From assembly GCA_021018995.1 (NCBI GenBank), contig CM037595.1:96747491-96811490 (forward strand): a DNA stretch of 64,000 nt. Reading direction: 5' to 3'. Made by a program: the position numbers and the translations under genes. Under the pieces are notes generated by a model, which was not told where the DNA came from, searched no databases, and saw only the letters and a list, made by a program, of their open reading frames with translations. Positions 1-10,269 of the stretch are shown here, piece by piece. Origin of the DNA: Chloranthus sessilifolius (taxonomy: Eukaryota > Streptophyta > Magnoliopsida > Chloranthales > Chloranthaceae). Positions within the stretch are counted from its first letter, which is position 1. The number at the start of each line of letters is the position of its first letter.

Positions 1-750
1 ATAATTTGGACTGAAATTTCAGTTATTTCGGCCAAAATTTTGATCCGTGTTAGGGATTGTTTTTGTTCTTTGGAATTGTTTAAAGTCATCTATGTGGATC
101 GACATCGTCTTTGCCAATACTATACTATAGAAGATTAGTGCACTTGCGAGTAACACATTAAAATTAACAACAATTATGTAAAAAATATAACATTTTCAAT
201 AATATATTTAGTAATTTTGTCCATTATATTTTGTAATTGAATTTTGTAATTGTTTTCATTTTCTAATTTTTTTTTTTAATGTAAACAACTCAATGGATAT
301 GTGGCTTAAATTATGTTAAATAGATTCCAGGCTCATCATTGGCCCGACCCGCATGAAATTGGCCCTTATAACTTTCGGGGTAGGTTTATGTCGCGTTGGG
401 TTGGGTTTGAAAATGTCAACCCGGCACAATCGTGCCCGACCCAATTTTCTAGACAAGCCTTTCCTTAAGTTCGACATAATCGGCTCGCTTTCAGACAACA
501 ATTAGGGTTTTTGTGAAAATAATTGTTTGCCTTGCATTAGACGATGGAGATCGTTTTTCGGCCCAATCTTTTATATAATTTCTTAAATCATGGCTCACCT
601 ATCAAACGATCAGATGTTAATTCCATGTGGCACACATCCCAAAAATTACATGAGAACCCTTTCTCATGGTATGCCCATGATCATAATCATTTTTTAATTA
701 TGTATGCCATGTGTAATCAACATTTGACTGTGTGATAGGTGACATTATCT
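1..750. other. AT-rich intergenic DNA, no gene
   Basis: No coding signal was found. Bases 1-50 look like the end of a dispersed repeat rich in GAAATTT and CCAAAATTTTG motifs, which recurs near 5103, 15232, 21845, 43830 and 63300. Bases 330-470 hold GGCCCGACCC/GGGTTGGGTTT-type words typical of plant hAT MITE interiors, but no paired ends could be placed. Confidence 0.4.
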
Positions 751-1703
751 AAGGGGATGTTTGGAAAAAGTTGGTAAAGTGGAGTAAACTAGAGTAAAGT
801 TATCAACTTTTTATTCCACTTTACCATGATTTATTAATCTAGTAAATGCAAGAATCCTAGGTTTTACCGCATTTATCATAGTTTGGATAGCCATTTTGAT
901 ACTTGGAAAAGTAGCACTTGTGTGTATTTGATGCATCTGTATATTATCGTCTATTGTGCACACAAAAGTTTGATTTGAATATGTGTGTCGTGTGGAACTA
1001 AAATATAACCATTTGATATGGTTCGCCCATGATCTCAAGATCCGTCGTATGGAAGATTGGGACAAAAAGTGCTCTCCACCGCCTAATTCAAAGTAGTCAA
1101 TGGTTTTCAGGTCACTTGGAATATGTGTCACATGATTTTCATTTCACTATGCCGTGTGAAACAAAAAGTTAACTGTTCGACGGTACGCCTATGGTCTCAA
1201 CTCTCAAGATCCATGGTGTGAAAGATTGGGACTAAAAGCGATCTCCACCATCCCATTCAAAGCAATCAATGGTTTTTTGGGTCACTTTGAATATGTGCCA
1301 TGTGGAACCACAATTTGACCAGTTGATGGTTCCCAATGATCACAAGATTCATCGCATGGAAGATTGAGACAAAAAATGATCTCCATCATCCGATTAAAAG
1401 CAATTAATGATTTTTGCTATGGGTACCCTCAAAGATAGATTCATTCAATGGCTGGAGACAACATTTTTAATGAAATGTTATAACTCAATTTTACTACCTG
1501 ACTTTATCTCAAACCTCTAAAACAGATAGGGAAGGGGGGTCATATTTTACCTGAAAAATGAAGTAAGAAGTTGGTTATTTTTATACTAGATTTTACACCT
1601 TCTAAAATATTGTCAAACAATTATAAGAAGAATAAAGTGAAATACTCCGTTTTACTTTAGTGCGTTTTATCATAAAATGCTTAAATCCAAATAGACCCCA
1701 AAG
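751..1703. mobile_element. hAT-like nonautonomous DNA element (composite)
   Basis: The left end reads AAGGGGATGTTTGGA. The right end, reverse-complemented, reads TTTGGGGTCTATTTGGA, which is the GGGG..TTTGG type of terminus common in plant hAT MITEs. No convincing 8-bp target duplication was found. The interior holds the triplicated block at about 985-1430, so this is probably a composite of two repeats. No transposase is encoded. Confidence 0.45.
985..1430. repeat. About 150-bp block in three diverged tandem copies
   Basis: Three consecutive segments begin near 1011, 1165 and 1310. Each carries the order: (gat)GGTnCGCC-like word, ATGATCTCAAGATCC, GAAGATTGGGAC, AAnnnATCTCCACC, TTCAAAGCAATCAATGG. 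The same core recurs singly or as fold-back pairs at about 3600-3870, 10790-11000, 11180-11300, 13648-14054, 36094-36500 and 42315-42475. It is therefore a dispersed MITE family amplified in tandem here. Confidence 0.7.
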
Positions 1704-1748
1704 ATCGGTTGTAAAAATCTTCATCCTTTGATTCAAAATTGTCAATGC

Positions 1749-1983
1749 ACCAAAGATGCATTAGCCCAGTTGGTAACCTCCCTCAATTATGAGGGAGGAA
1801 GTCGTGGATTCAATACTCGTCATCCCCTTGTTTCCCACCTTTGTTTTTACAAGTTGCGGGTTGGGTTCTGTTAGTTAACCGTCAGATGCTCTCTCACGCT
1901 GCACCTCAACTGTCATATATACATGTGTGGCTACTCCTCAATTCTTGAGACTATTTCAACCTAATTGACCATATCAAAAAAGC
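1749..1983 (+). mobile_element. tRNA-derived SINE with 9-bp TSD
   Basis: A perfect RNA polymerase III A box (TAGCCCAGTTGG) lies at 1762-1773, with a weaker B-box-like word (GGATTCAATAC) about 35 bp downstream. The unit ends in an A-rich tail (ATCAAAAAAGC). It is flanked by the direct repeat TGTCAATGC at 1740-1748 and 1984-1992. Length is about 235 bp, typical of plant SINEs. The degenerate B box suggests it is inactive. Confidence 0.7.
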
Positions 1984-2209
1984 TGTCAATGCGTGAAAAA
2001 ACTGAAGTTGTGGACGCGGAATCTTCAACTGGAAATATCGGTACCCTTCCACAAATGGGACCACAAAGTATCTTCTTTCTTTAAAACTTTAAAACCCAAC
2101 TGCCATATTTGTTCATTTCCACAATGGGACCGGGACGCAAAAGGCACCGAGAACAACAATTATGATGGTCTTCCAAGAGAGTGATTGGGTGATTTAGTAT
2201 TAATTAGAA

Positions 2210-2565
2210 AAAGGATAAAGCGTACCAGTATTAAAGTTATGATACCATGTGGGGCAGATTGTGATCAAATTCTACATTTTCCAAGTGACGATCTATGATT
2301 GGAAAATGTTTTATTCAAAGAACCATACCTATAAGTAAATGTTAATCATTCGGTTGGCAAACTTTAACATCCACCATTAAACTAAGAACAATGATTAATA
2401 AGAGAGCCCACAAATAAGATGGTTCAAACCTCTCATAAAATGTGATTTTTACGCCCATGGCCCTTCAACATGTGATCTATCATTCTAAGTGTGAATTATC
2501 TACATTTTAGATGTTTACTGGTATAAGATCATTTAAATACCAGTGTTTAAATGACGATCACGAGA
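2210..2565. repeat. MITE-like dispersed repeat, related to 12785-13195
   Basis: This stretch contains GGTATAAGATCATTTAAATACC, CAAGTGACGATCTATGATTG-like words and AATCATTnGGTTGG segments. The same words recur with inverted ends at 12785-13195. Boundaries and TSD could not be set here. No coding capacity is seen. Confidence 0.35.
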
Positions 2566-2654
2566 GTCTGGTCTTTATAAACAATTTTGCAGGCAATTAA
2601 TATGGCGCAATGTGACTGACTGCATACATAGTGGGGCCCAAACATTGTATTCAA

Positions 2655-3156
2655 TAGGCTCTCAATGGGCCGGCCTGGCCCGGATTTTGGGCCGTACCTA
2701 GCCCGGTATCCAGATCGAACTAAACATGTTGCAACCTGGATCAATTTGGGCCGGGCTTTGATTGAGTATTCCAACACTCGGCCCGTATATATATATGTCA
2801 TTTTTAAAGTTATAATTTTATTTTTTTTTCAATTAAATATATTTACTTAAATACCCTAAGATTAAATATTGTCCGTTATAATTATTATGCAACCGTTGTC
2901 AGTTATAATTATTGTACAACAAATTAAAATAAAATATTTGAATAAAAGTATGTACCAACCTCTATAATGTTAATATAATTATTTAATATTCTTTAAACTT
3001 TTATTTTAAAAAAAAATAATTAAAGTCCAACCAAATTTTATTAGAAAAATAGTCAAACTAAATTTTATTATAAAAAAAAGTAGAAACCCAGCCTGGCTTG
3101 TTAGGGCACCGGGTTGAACCCCAGCCGAACCGTAATCCGGCCCATTGAGAACCCTA
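2655..3156. mobile_element. hAT-type MITE, TAGGCTCTCAATGGGCC ends
   Basis: The left terminus is TAGGCTCTCAATGGGCCGG. The right terminus reverse-complemented is TAGGGTTCTCAATGGGCCGG. The interior is AT-rich and noncoding, flanked by GC-rich subterminal CCCGG repeats. The layout matches the larger relative at 4064-4901 and the elements at 25526-25889 and 52449-53097. No clear 8-bp duplication remains, so it is probably an old insertion. Confidence 0.65.
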
Positions 3157-3599
3157 ATAGCAGTCACATCGTGCCACATAATGCTCGCAAAATTATCTAT
3201 CAAAAATTGTCCACCGTTTATAATTTTTCTTGTCGGTACCTAATGCCTCTTCTAATCAACGACCCAGTCGAGATCAGACAACAATTCAAAGCCATTTTCG
3301 ATCGTACTTTGACGAGCCGTCTAAACGGCCACTTCAACGAATGGGATGGATATTATTTTATCCTGTTCTTTAAAAAAACCCAACGACCATATATTGTGGG
3401 TATTCATTTTCCCAACAAATGCGATGTGAAAGCATTTATAACAAGAATAATGATGATCTCTTGCTAGTGGGTATTCATTAAAAAAAAAAAAACTAAAAAT
3501 TAAAAACAAATCTTCCTCGTGGGTAATTTAAAATTAATTAGGAAAAAGGTTAGCAAAATATGTTAAAAGATCTGGTCTCCCATCTCATCAATCAATGCT
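3157..3599. other. Noncoding spacer
   Basis: Short open frames exist, but none matches a known family or shows coding bias. An A tract lies at 3480-3492. Nothing further is recognised. Confidence 0.4.
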
Positions 3600-3870
3600 T
3601 TTTCAGGTGAAAATTGTTAACTGCCTTGAATCAAGTGATTCTTTTTCCACCCAATCTTACACAAAACTATATTTAGATCATGATCAGACGGTTAGATATT
3701 GATTTTACATGACACATCCCCATTGTGAGCCATGAGAGGACTTATCAAGTTTTCATAGGTGAATTATGATCTAAACATCAAATCTATAAAAGATTGGACT
3801 GAAAAATAATCTCCATCATCTGATTCAAGGCAATCAACAATTTTTGTCGATATGAGCAAATGCCAATATC
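3600..3870. repeat. Fold-back copy of the GATCTTGAGATCATG MITE family
   Basis: The left side (AACTGCCTTGAATCAAGTGATTC near 3620) pairs with the right side (GATTCAAGGCAATCAACAA near 3820) as an imperfect inverted repeat of about 250 bp. Core words are shared with 36094-36500, which has clear ends. No TSD was identified here. Confidence 0.5.
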
Positions 3871-4063
3871 CTTGAAAAAAATCTATATTAACGACTTGTT
3901 GGGCAGCAGTGGAATACCAAAGTTCCACTTTTTCACCATAGATGTAAACTATGTTTTCATTTGCACATCAATCCAAGTGGTCTAATTGATAACCCATCAT
4001 GTGCATGTATCTTTTTGAAATGGTTAGTCAACACATCTATGTGATTGCTTGATATGCATGGAA

Positions 4064-4901
4064 TAGGGCTCTCAATGAGCCGGATTAGGGTCAGGTTGGG
4101 ATTCAATCCGGTTCTAACTCACTCAGGCCAGGTTCTCAATTTTTTCTGCCCGGCCCTAACCCGAGCTACGATGTACTCAGCCCAAACCCGGCTCCTACTG
4201 GACCAAGCCGGACTGGGGTGTTTTTCCGATCTTTTTTTCAATTATTTTTTTTTTTAATAAAATTTGGTTGAGCTATTTTTTAGGGCTAATTTTTCTAATA
4301 AATTTAGATTGGGTTGTTTTTTTTCTAATAAAAGTTTGAAGAAAGTTAAAATTTTAATTAACTAATTATATTACTATTATAGAAGCTAGGTACATGATTT
4401 TATTTAAATATTTTATTTTAATTTGTTGCACAATGGTTATAACGGATAACGGTTACTTGAAAATCTATTAACAAGCTATCCAAGTTGGATGGCTAAAAAG
4501 CTATGCAACGGTTGCTTGAAAATAAATTAAACTATCCAATTTGTCCAACCAAAAAATATATGCTCAAAGTTATTGCGCCTTTAACTTAAATGCCCCAAGT
4601 TTAAACTGTTCAACTGTTTATTTTCATGGCATTTAAGTAAATCATATTTAAGTATTTAACTATATAAAAAAAATTATAATTTTAAAAATATAAGTATAAT
4701 ATATATATATATATATAATATCCGGGGTGGGTGTGGGCCGGATATTGCAACACTCAACCCAAGCCCGGCCCAGATTTGTCCGAGTTGTAACATGCTTAGT
4801 CCGGTCCGAATACTCGGCTGGGCTTGCTTAATAAAAAATACCACTTTTATGGACCGGGTGCGGGCCAAAAATCGGGCTGGCCCGGCCCATTGAGAGCCCT
4901 A
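4064..4901. mobile_element. hAT-type nonautonomous element, 838 bp
   Basis: The left end is TAGGGCTCTCAATGAGCCGG. The right end reverse-complemented is TAGGGCTCTCAATGGGCCGG, a 19/20 match. Subterminal GC-rich GGCCCGG words surround an AT-rich, ORF-free interior with a (TA)n tract at 4698-4717. Flanks GCATGGAA and GGACAGAA agree at only 5 of 8 positions, so the TSD has decayed. Confidence 0.75.
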
Positions 4902-5383
4902 GGACAGAATTTCATGCATTAAAAGTCCGTGCACATTAAGCAATCACAAAGACGTGTGTACTGATGTGTGGACACTCATTGTAGACTAACTCTAATCAAA
5001 TTTAGAGTGCATAAATTAATGTGTCTACTTCTTCCAAAAGATTGCTAACTCTATATGAACTAGCACTTAAATGACCTGGATTAATGAAAAATGTGTCGCA
5101 TGCATGGTTCAAAATTTCAGCCGATAATTCAAATTATCTGCTAAATTGTTTCGGTTTTGGTCCCCACCGAAACAAAATTTTGAACCGAAATTTTGGTCAA
5201 AAAATATATGTAGGGAAAGTTTTTTATCGAAATTTCAATTCAAATTTTTAATTTTGGTCATGCCCAAAGTGAAATCATTATTTTGATACTTGATCAAATG
5301 TCCTAAAAGTGAGACTGCATGGCTCAAATCTCTAATAGATAGTTACGCCCCATCACCATCTATCTAATATAACATAAATTGAT
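4902..5383. repeat. Spacer with a CATGGTTCAAAATTT repeat fragment
   Basis: Bases 5103 to about 5275 begin with CATGGTTCAAAATTTCAG and carry ACCGAAATTTTGGTC-type words, like the complete hAT MITE at 15232-15389. The rest is unrecognised AT-rich DNA. TTGAT at 5379-5383 is the target duplication of the LTR element that follows. Confidence 0.5.
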
Positions 5384-5755
5384 TGTTAGATTTTTGTGGT
5401 CAACACCTTAACCCATCTTTGGGTTTTCATTAAAACCTGGGTTGGACCTTTGACCATACGTATCTCGTGGTGATAGGAAATAGTTTCCTAATATAAGTGA
5501 TATGTCTCCACTCTCTTTCCTTGATAGGTTAGAAAAGAGAGATGGCTATATAAGGAGATCATCTTCCCCTTCTCCTTTAACCATAGCTCATTCCCATCTA
5601 AAAGCTAAACTTAGAGAGGATTCTCTAACAGAGATCATCGTTTTTCATCAAAGAGATCGCTAGGCGACCCGATAATAAATATAAGGTACGCATATTCTTA
5701 AAAAGGTATATTTTGATCGTGTGATTTGAGCCTAGATCCGTAGAAAATTCTATCA
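5384..5755 (+). repeat. 5' LTR of gag-only element (372 bp)
   Basis: Starts TGTTAGATTTTTGTGG and ends AATTCTATCA, giving canonical TG...CA. It contains a likely TATA box (GGCTATATAAGGAG near 5546). The 3' LTR matches along its length apart from a short insertion/replacement near the middle. Confidence 0.9.
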
Positions 5756-5757
5756 AT

Positions 5758-5769
5758 TGGTATCAGAGC
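5758..5769 (+). other. Primer binding site (tRNA-iMet)
   Basis: TGGTATCAGAGC lies two bases after the 5' LTR. It is the standard plant LTR-retrotransposon site complementary to the 3' end of initiator tRNA-Met. Confidence 0.9.
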
Positions 5770-8195
5770 AACGTTGGCTTAATCCCATGATCAATCCTTA
5801 TGAAGAAATCTTGATGTCCATCCGTCTTAAATGAAATTTTTTTTAATGCTAAATTCGAAAAATAATTCCTTGACATCGATTAGATCTAAGTCCTTTTGGG
5901 CTAAGAGTAAGATTTGACTTTTCTCACTTGCATCATGAAGGAGGTGCGGCATCTGAGCCGTTGAATATTGTACATGGCTTTTGTGTTAAGCTATCGAGGC
6001 CATCGTAATCCGTTACAGTCAAATTTTCACAAGATTTGGTGATTTATAGTTGAACTTTCTTGAGACGGGTGGCTCAGATAGTCCGATGTCATACCGCCGG
6101 ATGATTCTGGCAGGACGATCTGTTAATCCTGCTTTTGTTTTGATTTTGGTGCGGATTACTTGTAAAATGCATTTAGTTTCGAAAGATATGTGTGAGTTTA
6201 TAGTAATTACTTCTTGCTTATTACAGATATTCTAGAACGATTGGTATAAAGACATATAGTTATAAATCTCATAGATATCTAATATATGTGCGTCTTATTA
6301 GTAATATTAGCTTTATATTTATTTATTTGTTTTTTTTTGGTAAAGAGACAAAGAGGAGAGCAAAAGAAGAAATAGTGGGTTTTTTTTTTTCTATTCTTTT
6401 TTTTTGGAAGGAAGCTTTAATGGGGGAGGGTTTTCTAGTGTTATATAAATGAGAGTTTATGTGAGAATCAACGTGGAAACGAAAGAGAACTTATTTTTAG
6501 TAACTTTTTATAAAGTTAGATCTATGTTTTTCTTCCCTAAAGAAGACGACTACAAAAGAGGAGAGTGGTTTCATTTTTGGTGTAGGATTCTCTTTTCTAT
6601 ATGTCTTGATGACCCAACCCAGGTCGACCCAGACTGACCCGACTCGGTCCATGGATCTACATAAGCTCATAACTCAACCCGATTTGTGACACGGCCAGGC
6701 CTGTGACACGGCCCATGTTTTATGTCCCGATTCGGCCCGTTAGAGATGACCCGTTTATCCTTAAGGCCCATTTTGACTCGTATTATTTATTATTCTTTTT
6801 GGGTCATTTTTTGGCTATTTATAGGTCCGATTTTCGAACATTATATATGGATTTTGACTTTCTCGGGCATTCCGAATATGTTATTGAGATCTATTTTTTT
6901 AAAGGAGTTCTCTATTGTGACTTTTTCATGACCTGACGTCATTTTGATTATTTTTAATCGAACAATTATTGTGTTTTTAATTAAAGTTGAGTTTTGTGAG
7001 AAAATATAGGATTCAATATTAAAGCTTGTGCTCTAACACCAACACTGATACTTACATAATGTTACCCATGATTATTAATTTTGGCACTTACCCACCACAT
7101 GAGTTAGATTTGGCTATTTGGAATGATTCTTCTGCCCAACGGTGATTATTTTTTCTAATGTCGTGATTTTTATAAATGAAGTTTGTTTTTGTTTGATTGT
7201 TCTTAACATATCATATCCGATTCAAAGTAAATATCATGTGTATTTTTCTATGCTTTATTTTCGATGTTGACTAGATGTGACATGCATGCCCACATAATCA
7301 TAGTTTAATGATTATAGATAATTTGTTCACTTAATGCATGTGTATCTTATAACTGTTTGATTTTGACTAATTTGTTCATCAATTGTAATGTGTGGTATTG
7401 ATTTATCTTTCAAAAGTAAATTAGTGAGCAAGACGTGTATATATCTGGAAATGAGTTTTTAAAACCTTGAATCAGACTTGATATGGTTGAACAAAATTTA
7501 GGTCGTACCTTAGGGATCAAGGTAGACTGGTAAAACGATTGTTCGAGAGTACATAGCTGAAATAGGCCGAGGTCTGCCCAAAAGTGACCACCTATGTAGG
7601 TTGCGTGACTTTTGAATCTTGATACTTCTGTCTCATTAAGATCGGGTTAGCACATGCTTCTATGAGATTTTTTAACCTCTAACCAAAGCTGATTTAAAAT
7701 TTTTATATAAGTATGGTGAATAGAATAGTCATAAGTGTATTATGGAGAAAAGGACAATATTTCTGGCCAAAGCTGATAGAGAGTCTGGGTCAAACATACG
7801 ACACAAGTGATTAGGTCTATGCATGTTTCTCAAACACGATTTTGAGAAACAAACTGCATGTTAAAGTTTCTGCCCAATGGTGATACTAAGACATGGCAAC
7901 TGGTTGTCCAAAAGAGTGAAAGTTGTTTATAGTTGACACCAAATTAATTCAGATTTTGATCCTAAATCAGAATTTAAATCTTCGAAGAATAGTTAGTGAC
8001 ATATTTTCATAATTCACGGTGAACATTTAGTGACATATGATTATAACGTAATCTTTGAGGACATATGATCATGATGTATTCTAATTAAATCGTTAGTAGT
8101 ATATAGTTAAAGTGGTTGATAAAAATTTATATGCATAATCGGCATATTTCTTTATTTTGCTAGTGATATGCAATGTTTTATTTTTATATAGAGCC

Positions 8196-8999
8196 ATGGA
8201 CGGATCTATTATTCATAAGCAACTAGCAAGTGCTGAGTCTCTAGACGACTCCAATTATTCATCGTGGCGTATGACCATTAATATATCATTAGGATATATG
8301 AACTATGATTTTGTCCTTACTGAGGATAAACCTCCCACACCCACTACGAGTTCTACAGAATTAGAGAAGAACTATTTTGCTAAATGAGAGAAAGCTAATC
8401 GTATGGTTATAATGATAATCTGTTCATCAATTAATTAGACTCTTAGAGGTGGGTTGAATCCTACAGCAACGGTAAAAGAACTCTTAAAAAATATTAAAGA
8501 TCAGTTTGAGGGTACGCGAAAGTCTCTAGAGTACTCTTATCTTACACAATTAGTTAACATGAGATATGATGGAAATGGAAGTGTGCGTGAGCACATTTTA
8601 AATATGTCAAAGTATTCTATAGGACTAAGGGAACAAGGGACTGCTTTTAGTGATATTTAGTTATTCACTTAGTTGTCTATTCGCTTCCGTCTTCATTTGA
8701 TACTTTTAAGATAAACTATAATGCTCAAGAGACAAAGTGAGACCTTAACTAATTAATTTCACTATGTGTGACCGAGGAAGAGCGTTTGAAAGCGGCTAAA
8801 GTTGAGTTTGCACATCTGGCGGTGAGTGGGTCAAGTCGGAAGATTTTTAAAAAGAATCATAATCAGAACTTTAATCGAAAGCAAGGTGGAGCAGAAAATT
8901 TAAATAAGAAAGTCAAACCTGAAAATTTAGAATGTTGGCACTGCAAGAAAATGAGATATCTTCGGAAGGATTGCTATATATTTAAAGATCGGTTGAAAT
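8196..8999 (+). pseudogene. Decayed Copia-type gag
   Basis: The reading frame starts at the ATG at 8196 (MDGSIIHKQLASAESLDDSN) and runs through three in-phase pieces separated by stop codons near 8385, 8435 and 8658. The first piece has the conserved N-terminal gag pattern (L-D-D-S-N-Y-x-x-W). The second has the UBN2-like region (KELLKNIKDQFEG, then YLTQLVNMRYDG). The last has basic residues and a CCHC zinc knuckle, CWHCKKMRYLRKDC. In that knuckle the usual Gly-His pair is replaced by Arg-Tyr, so zinc binding should be lost. Length is about 268 codons, normal for a Copia gag. The element cannot make a working capsid and would depend on another element. Confidence 0.75.
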
Positions 9000-9866
9000 A
9001 GGTCAAAGGAGGAACATCTCAACCAGAGAAGCCGTCTTAGCCCGAGAAGTCCTAGAACTGAAATCACGCTTCCGTCGTTTATTTATTTATTTATTTTTGC
9101 AAGACATTAATTAGTACTTTGACATTTATTTTGATAGACTTGGTTTGCGTAAGTTTAATTAAATGATTATAAATAGTTTAGATTAAGTTAATCTTGTTGT
9201 TCATTGATTATTATTATGGATGGCCAAATCAGTGAGAGATAACTCGCTTGGACTGACGAATTTTAAAAAAAATATATATTGTGACTGACTCATCATATAA
9301 AATTGTGCACGTGCTATTAAGAATATATGTGATTATACTTTATTCATTCGTATGAGGATTTTATCACATGGCAAAGTGGTGAGGTTGCACCTCATTATGT
9401 CTGGATTTTGCTTGGGTTAGATGTGATTAGGCACCACATCGGTAAACCTTCTTTCTGTTAGATTGGTGACGTGAGTCACAGGTAGGGAGCCAGTAAGATA
9501 TCAGAAAGACATACCCTGGGGTATGAAGTTGGACAAATATAGGAACAACATATGTGTGTGTTGCCTGATATCACTAAGTAAAGACTTAAGTCCATTAATG
9601 ATGCTATTTTTGTGACCATGAATTGTCTAGTGTCAATTCGTAAGATGAAATACTGTGTGCGCCATAATCCTTTACTGGTATTATTATTGAATTTAGGGGA
9701 TTGTTATGAAGCATTGAGGTAGTCGGGGGTCAATGATTTTTCAAAAAAAATATATAGATATAATGGATGATTATCTGCTTTTCAAAGTTAGTCAACCCAG
9801 AGAGTCGTTTTAAAAAAAATAAAAAATTATGTTTAGATGAGTTAAGGTGCAGACCAAGTGAGAGAC

Positions 9867-10264
9867 TGTTAGATTTTTGTGGTCAATATCTTAACCCATC
9901 TTTGGGTTTTCATTAAAACATGGGTTGGACTTTTGACTACACGTATCTCGTGGCGATAGGAAGTAGTTTCCTAATATAAGTGATATGTCTCTACTCTCTT
10001 TTCTTGATGGGTTAGGAAAGAGAGGTGGCTATATAAAGAGACCACCGTCACCTCTTCCTCTAACCCTAGTTCATTCTCATCTAGAGGCTAAACTTAGAGA
10101 ATACGAGAGGTAACGTGGGCTCAAATTTTCTGGCAGAGATCATCATTTTTCATCAGGGAGATCGCTGACGCGACGACCTGATAATAAATACAAGGTACCC
10201 ATATTCTTAAAAAAGTATATTTTGATCGTATGATTCGAGCCTAGATCCGTAAAAAATTCTATTA
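9867..10264 (+). repeat. 3' LTR of gag-only element (398 bp)
   Basis: Begins TGTTAGATTTTTGTGG after a purine-rich tract. It ends AATTCTATTA, one base different from the canonical CA. It carries about 25 extra bases relative to the 5' LTR near 10100-10130. Followed by the duplicated TTGAT. Confidence 0.88.
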
Positions 10265-10269
10265 TTGAT

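Larger units (their letters stand above)
5384..10264 (+). mobile_element. LTR retrotransposon with gag only (TR-GAG-like, Copia-type gag)
   Basis: This is a complete LTR element of 4,881 bp. It has direct LTRs at both ends, a TTGAT duplication at 5379-5383 and 10265-10269, a primer site complementary to initiator tRNA-Met at 5758, and a purine-rich tract just before the 3' LTR (about 9855-9866). The only coding remnant is a broken gag at 8196-8999. No protease, integrase or reverse transcriptase motif lies in the 865 bp between gag and the 3' LTR, or in the 2.4-kb leader. It therefore resembles the TR-GAG class of nonautonomous elements, though a pol deletion cannot be excluded. It lies about 6 kb upstream of the kinase gene. 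Confidence 0.85.

Noticed and set aside
1756..1820. Functional tRNA gene
   Set aside because: Only an A box and a weak B box; no cloverleaf with anticodon stem. TSD and A-tail identify a SINE.
2547..2801. 84-codon - strand frame
   Set aside because: It overlaps the end of a hAT MITE whose GC-rich terminus lacks stops.
6605..6790. Separate hAT MITE inside the gag-only element leader, based on GACCCAACCC words
   Set aside because: No paired TAGGGCTGTCAA-type ends or duplication; left as part of the leader.
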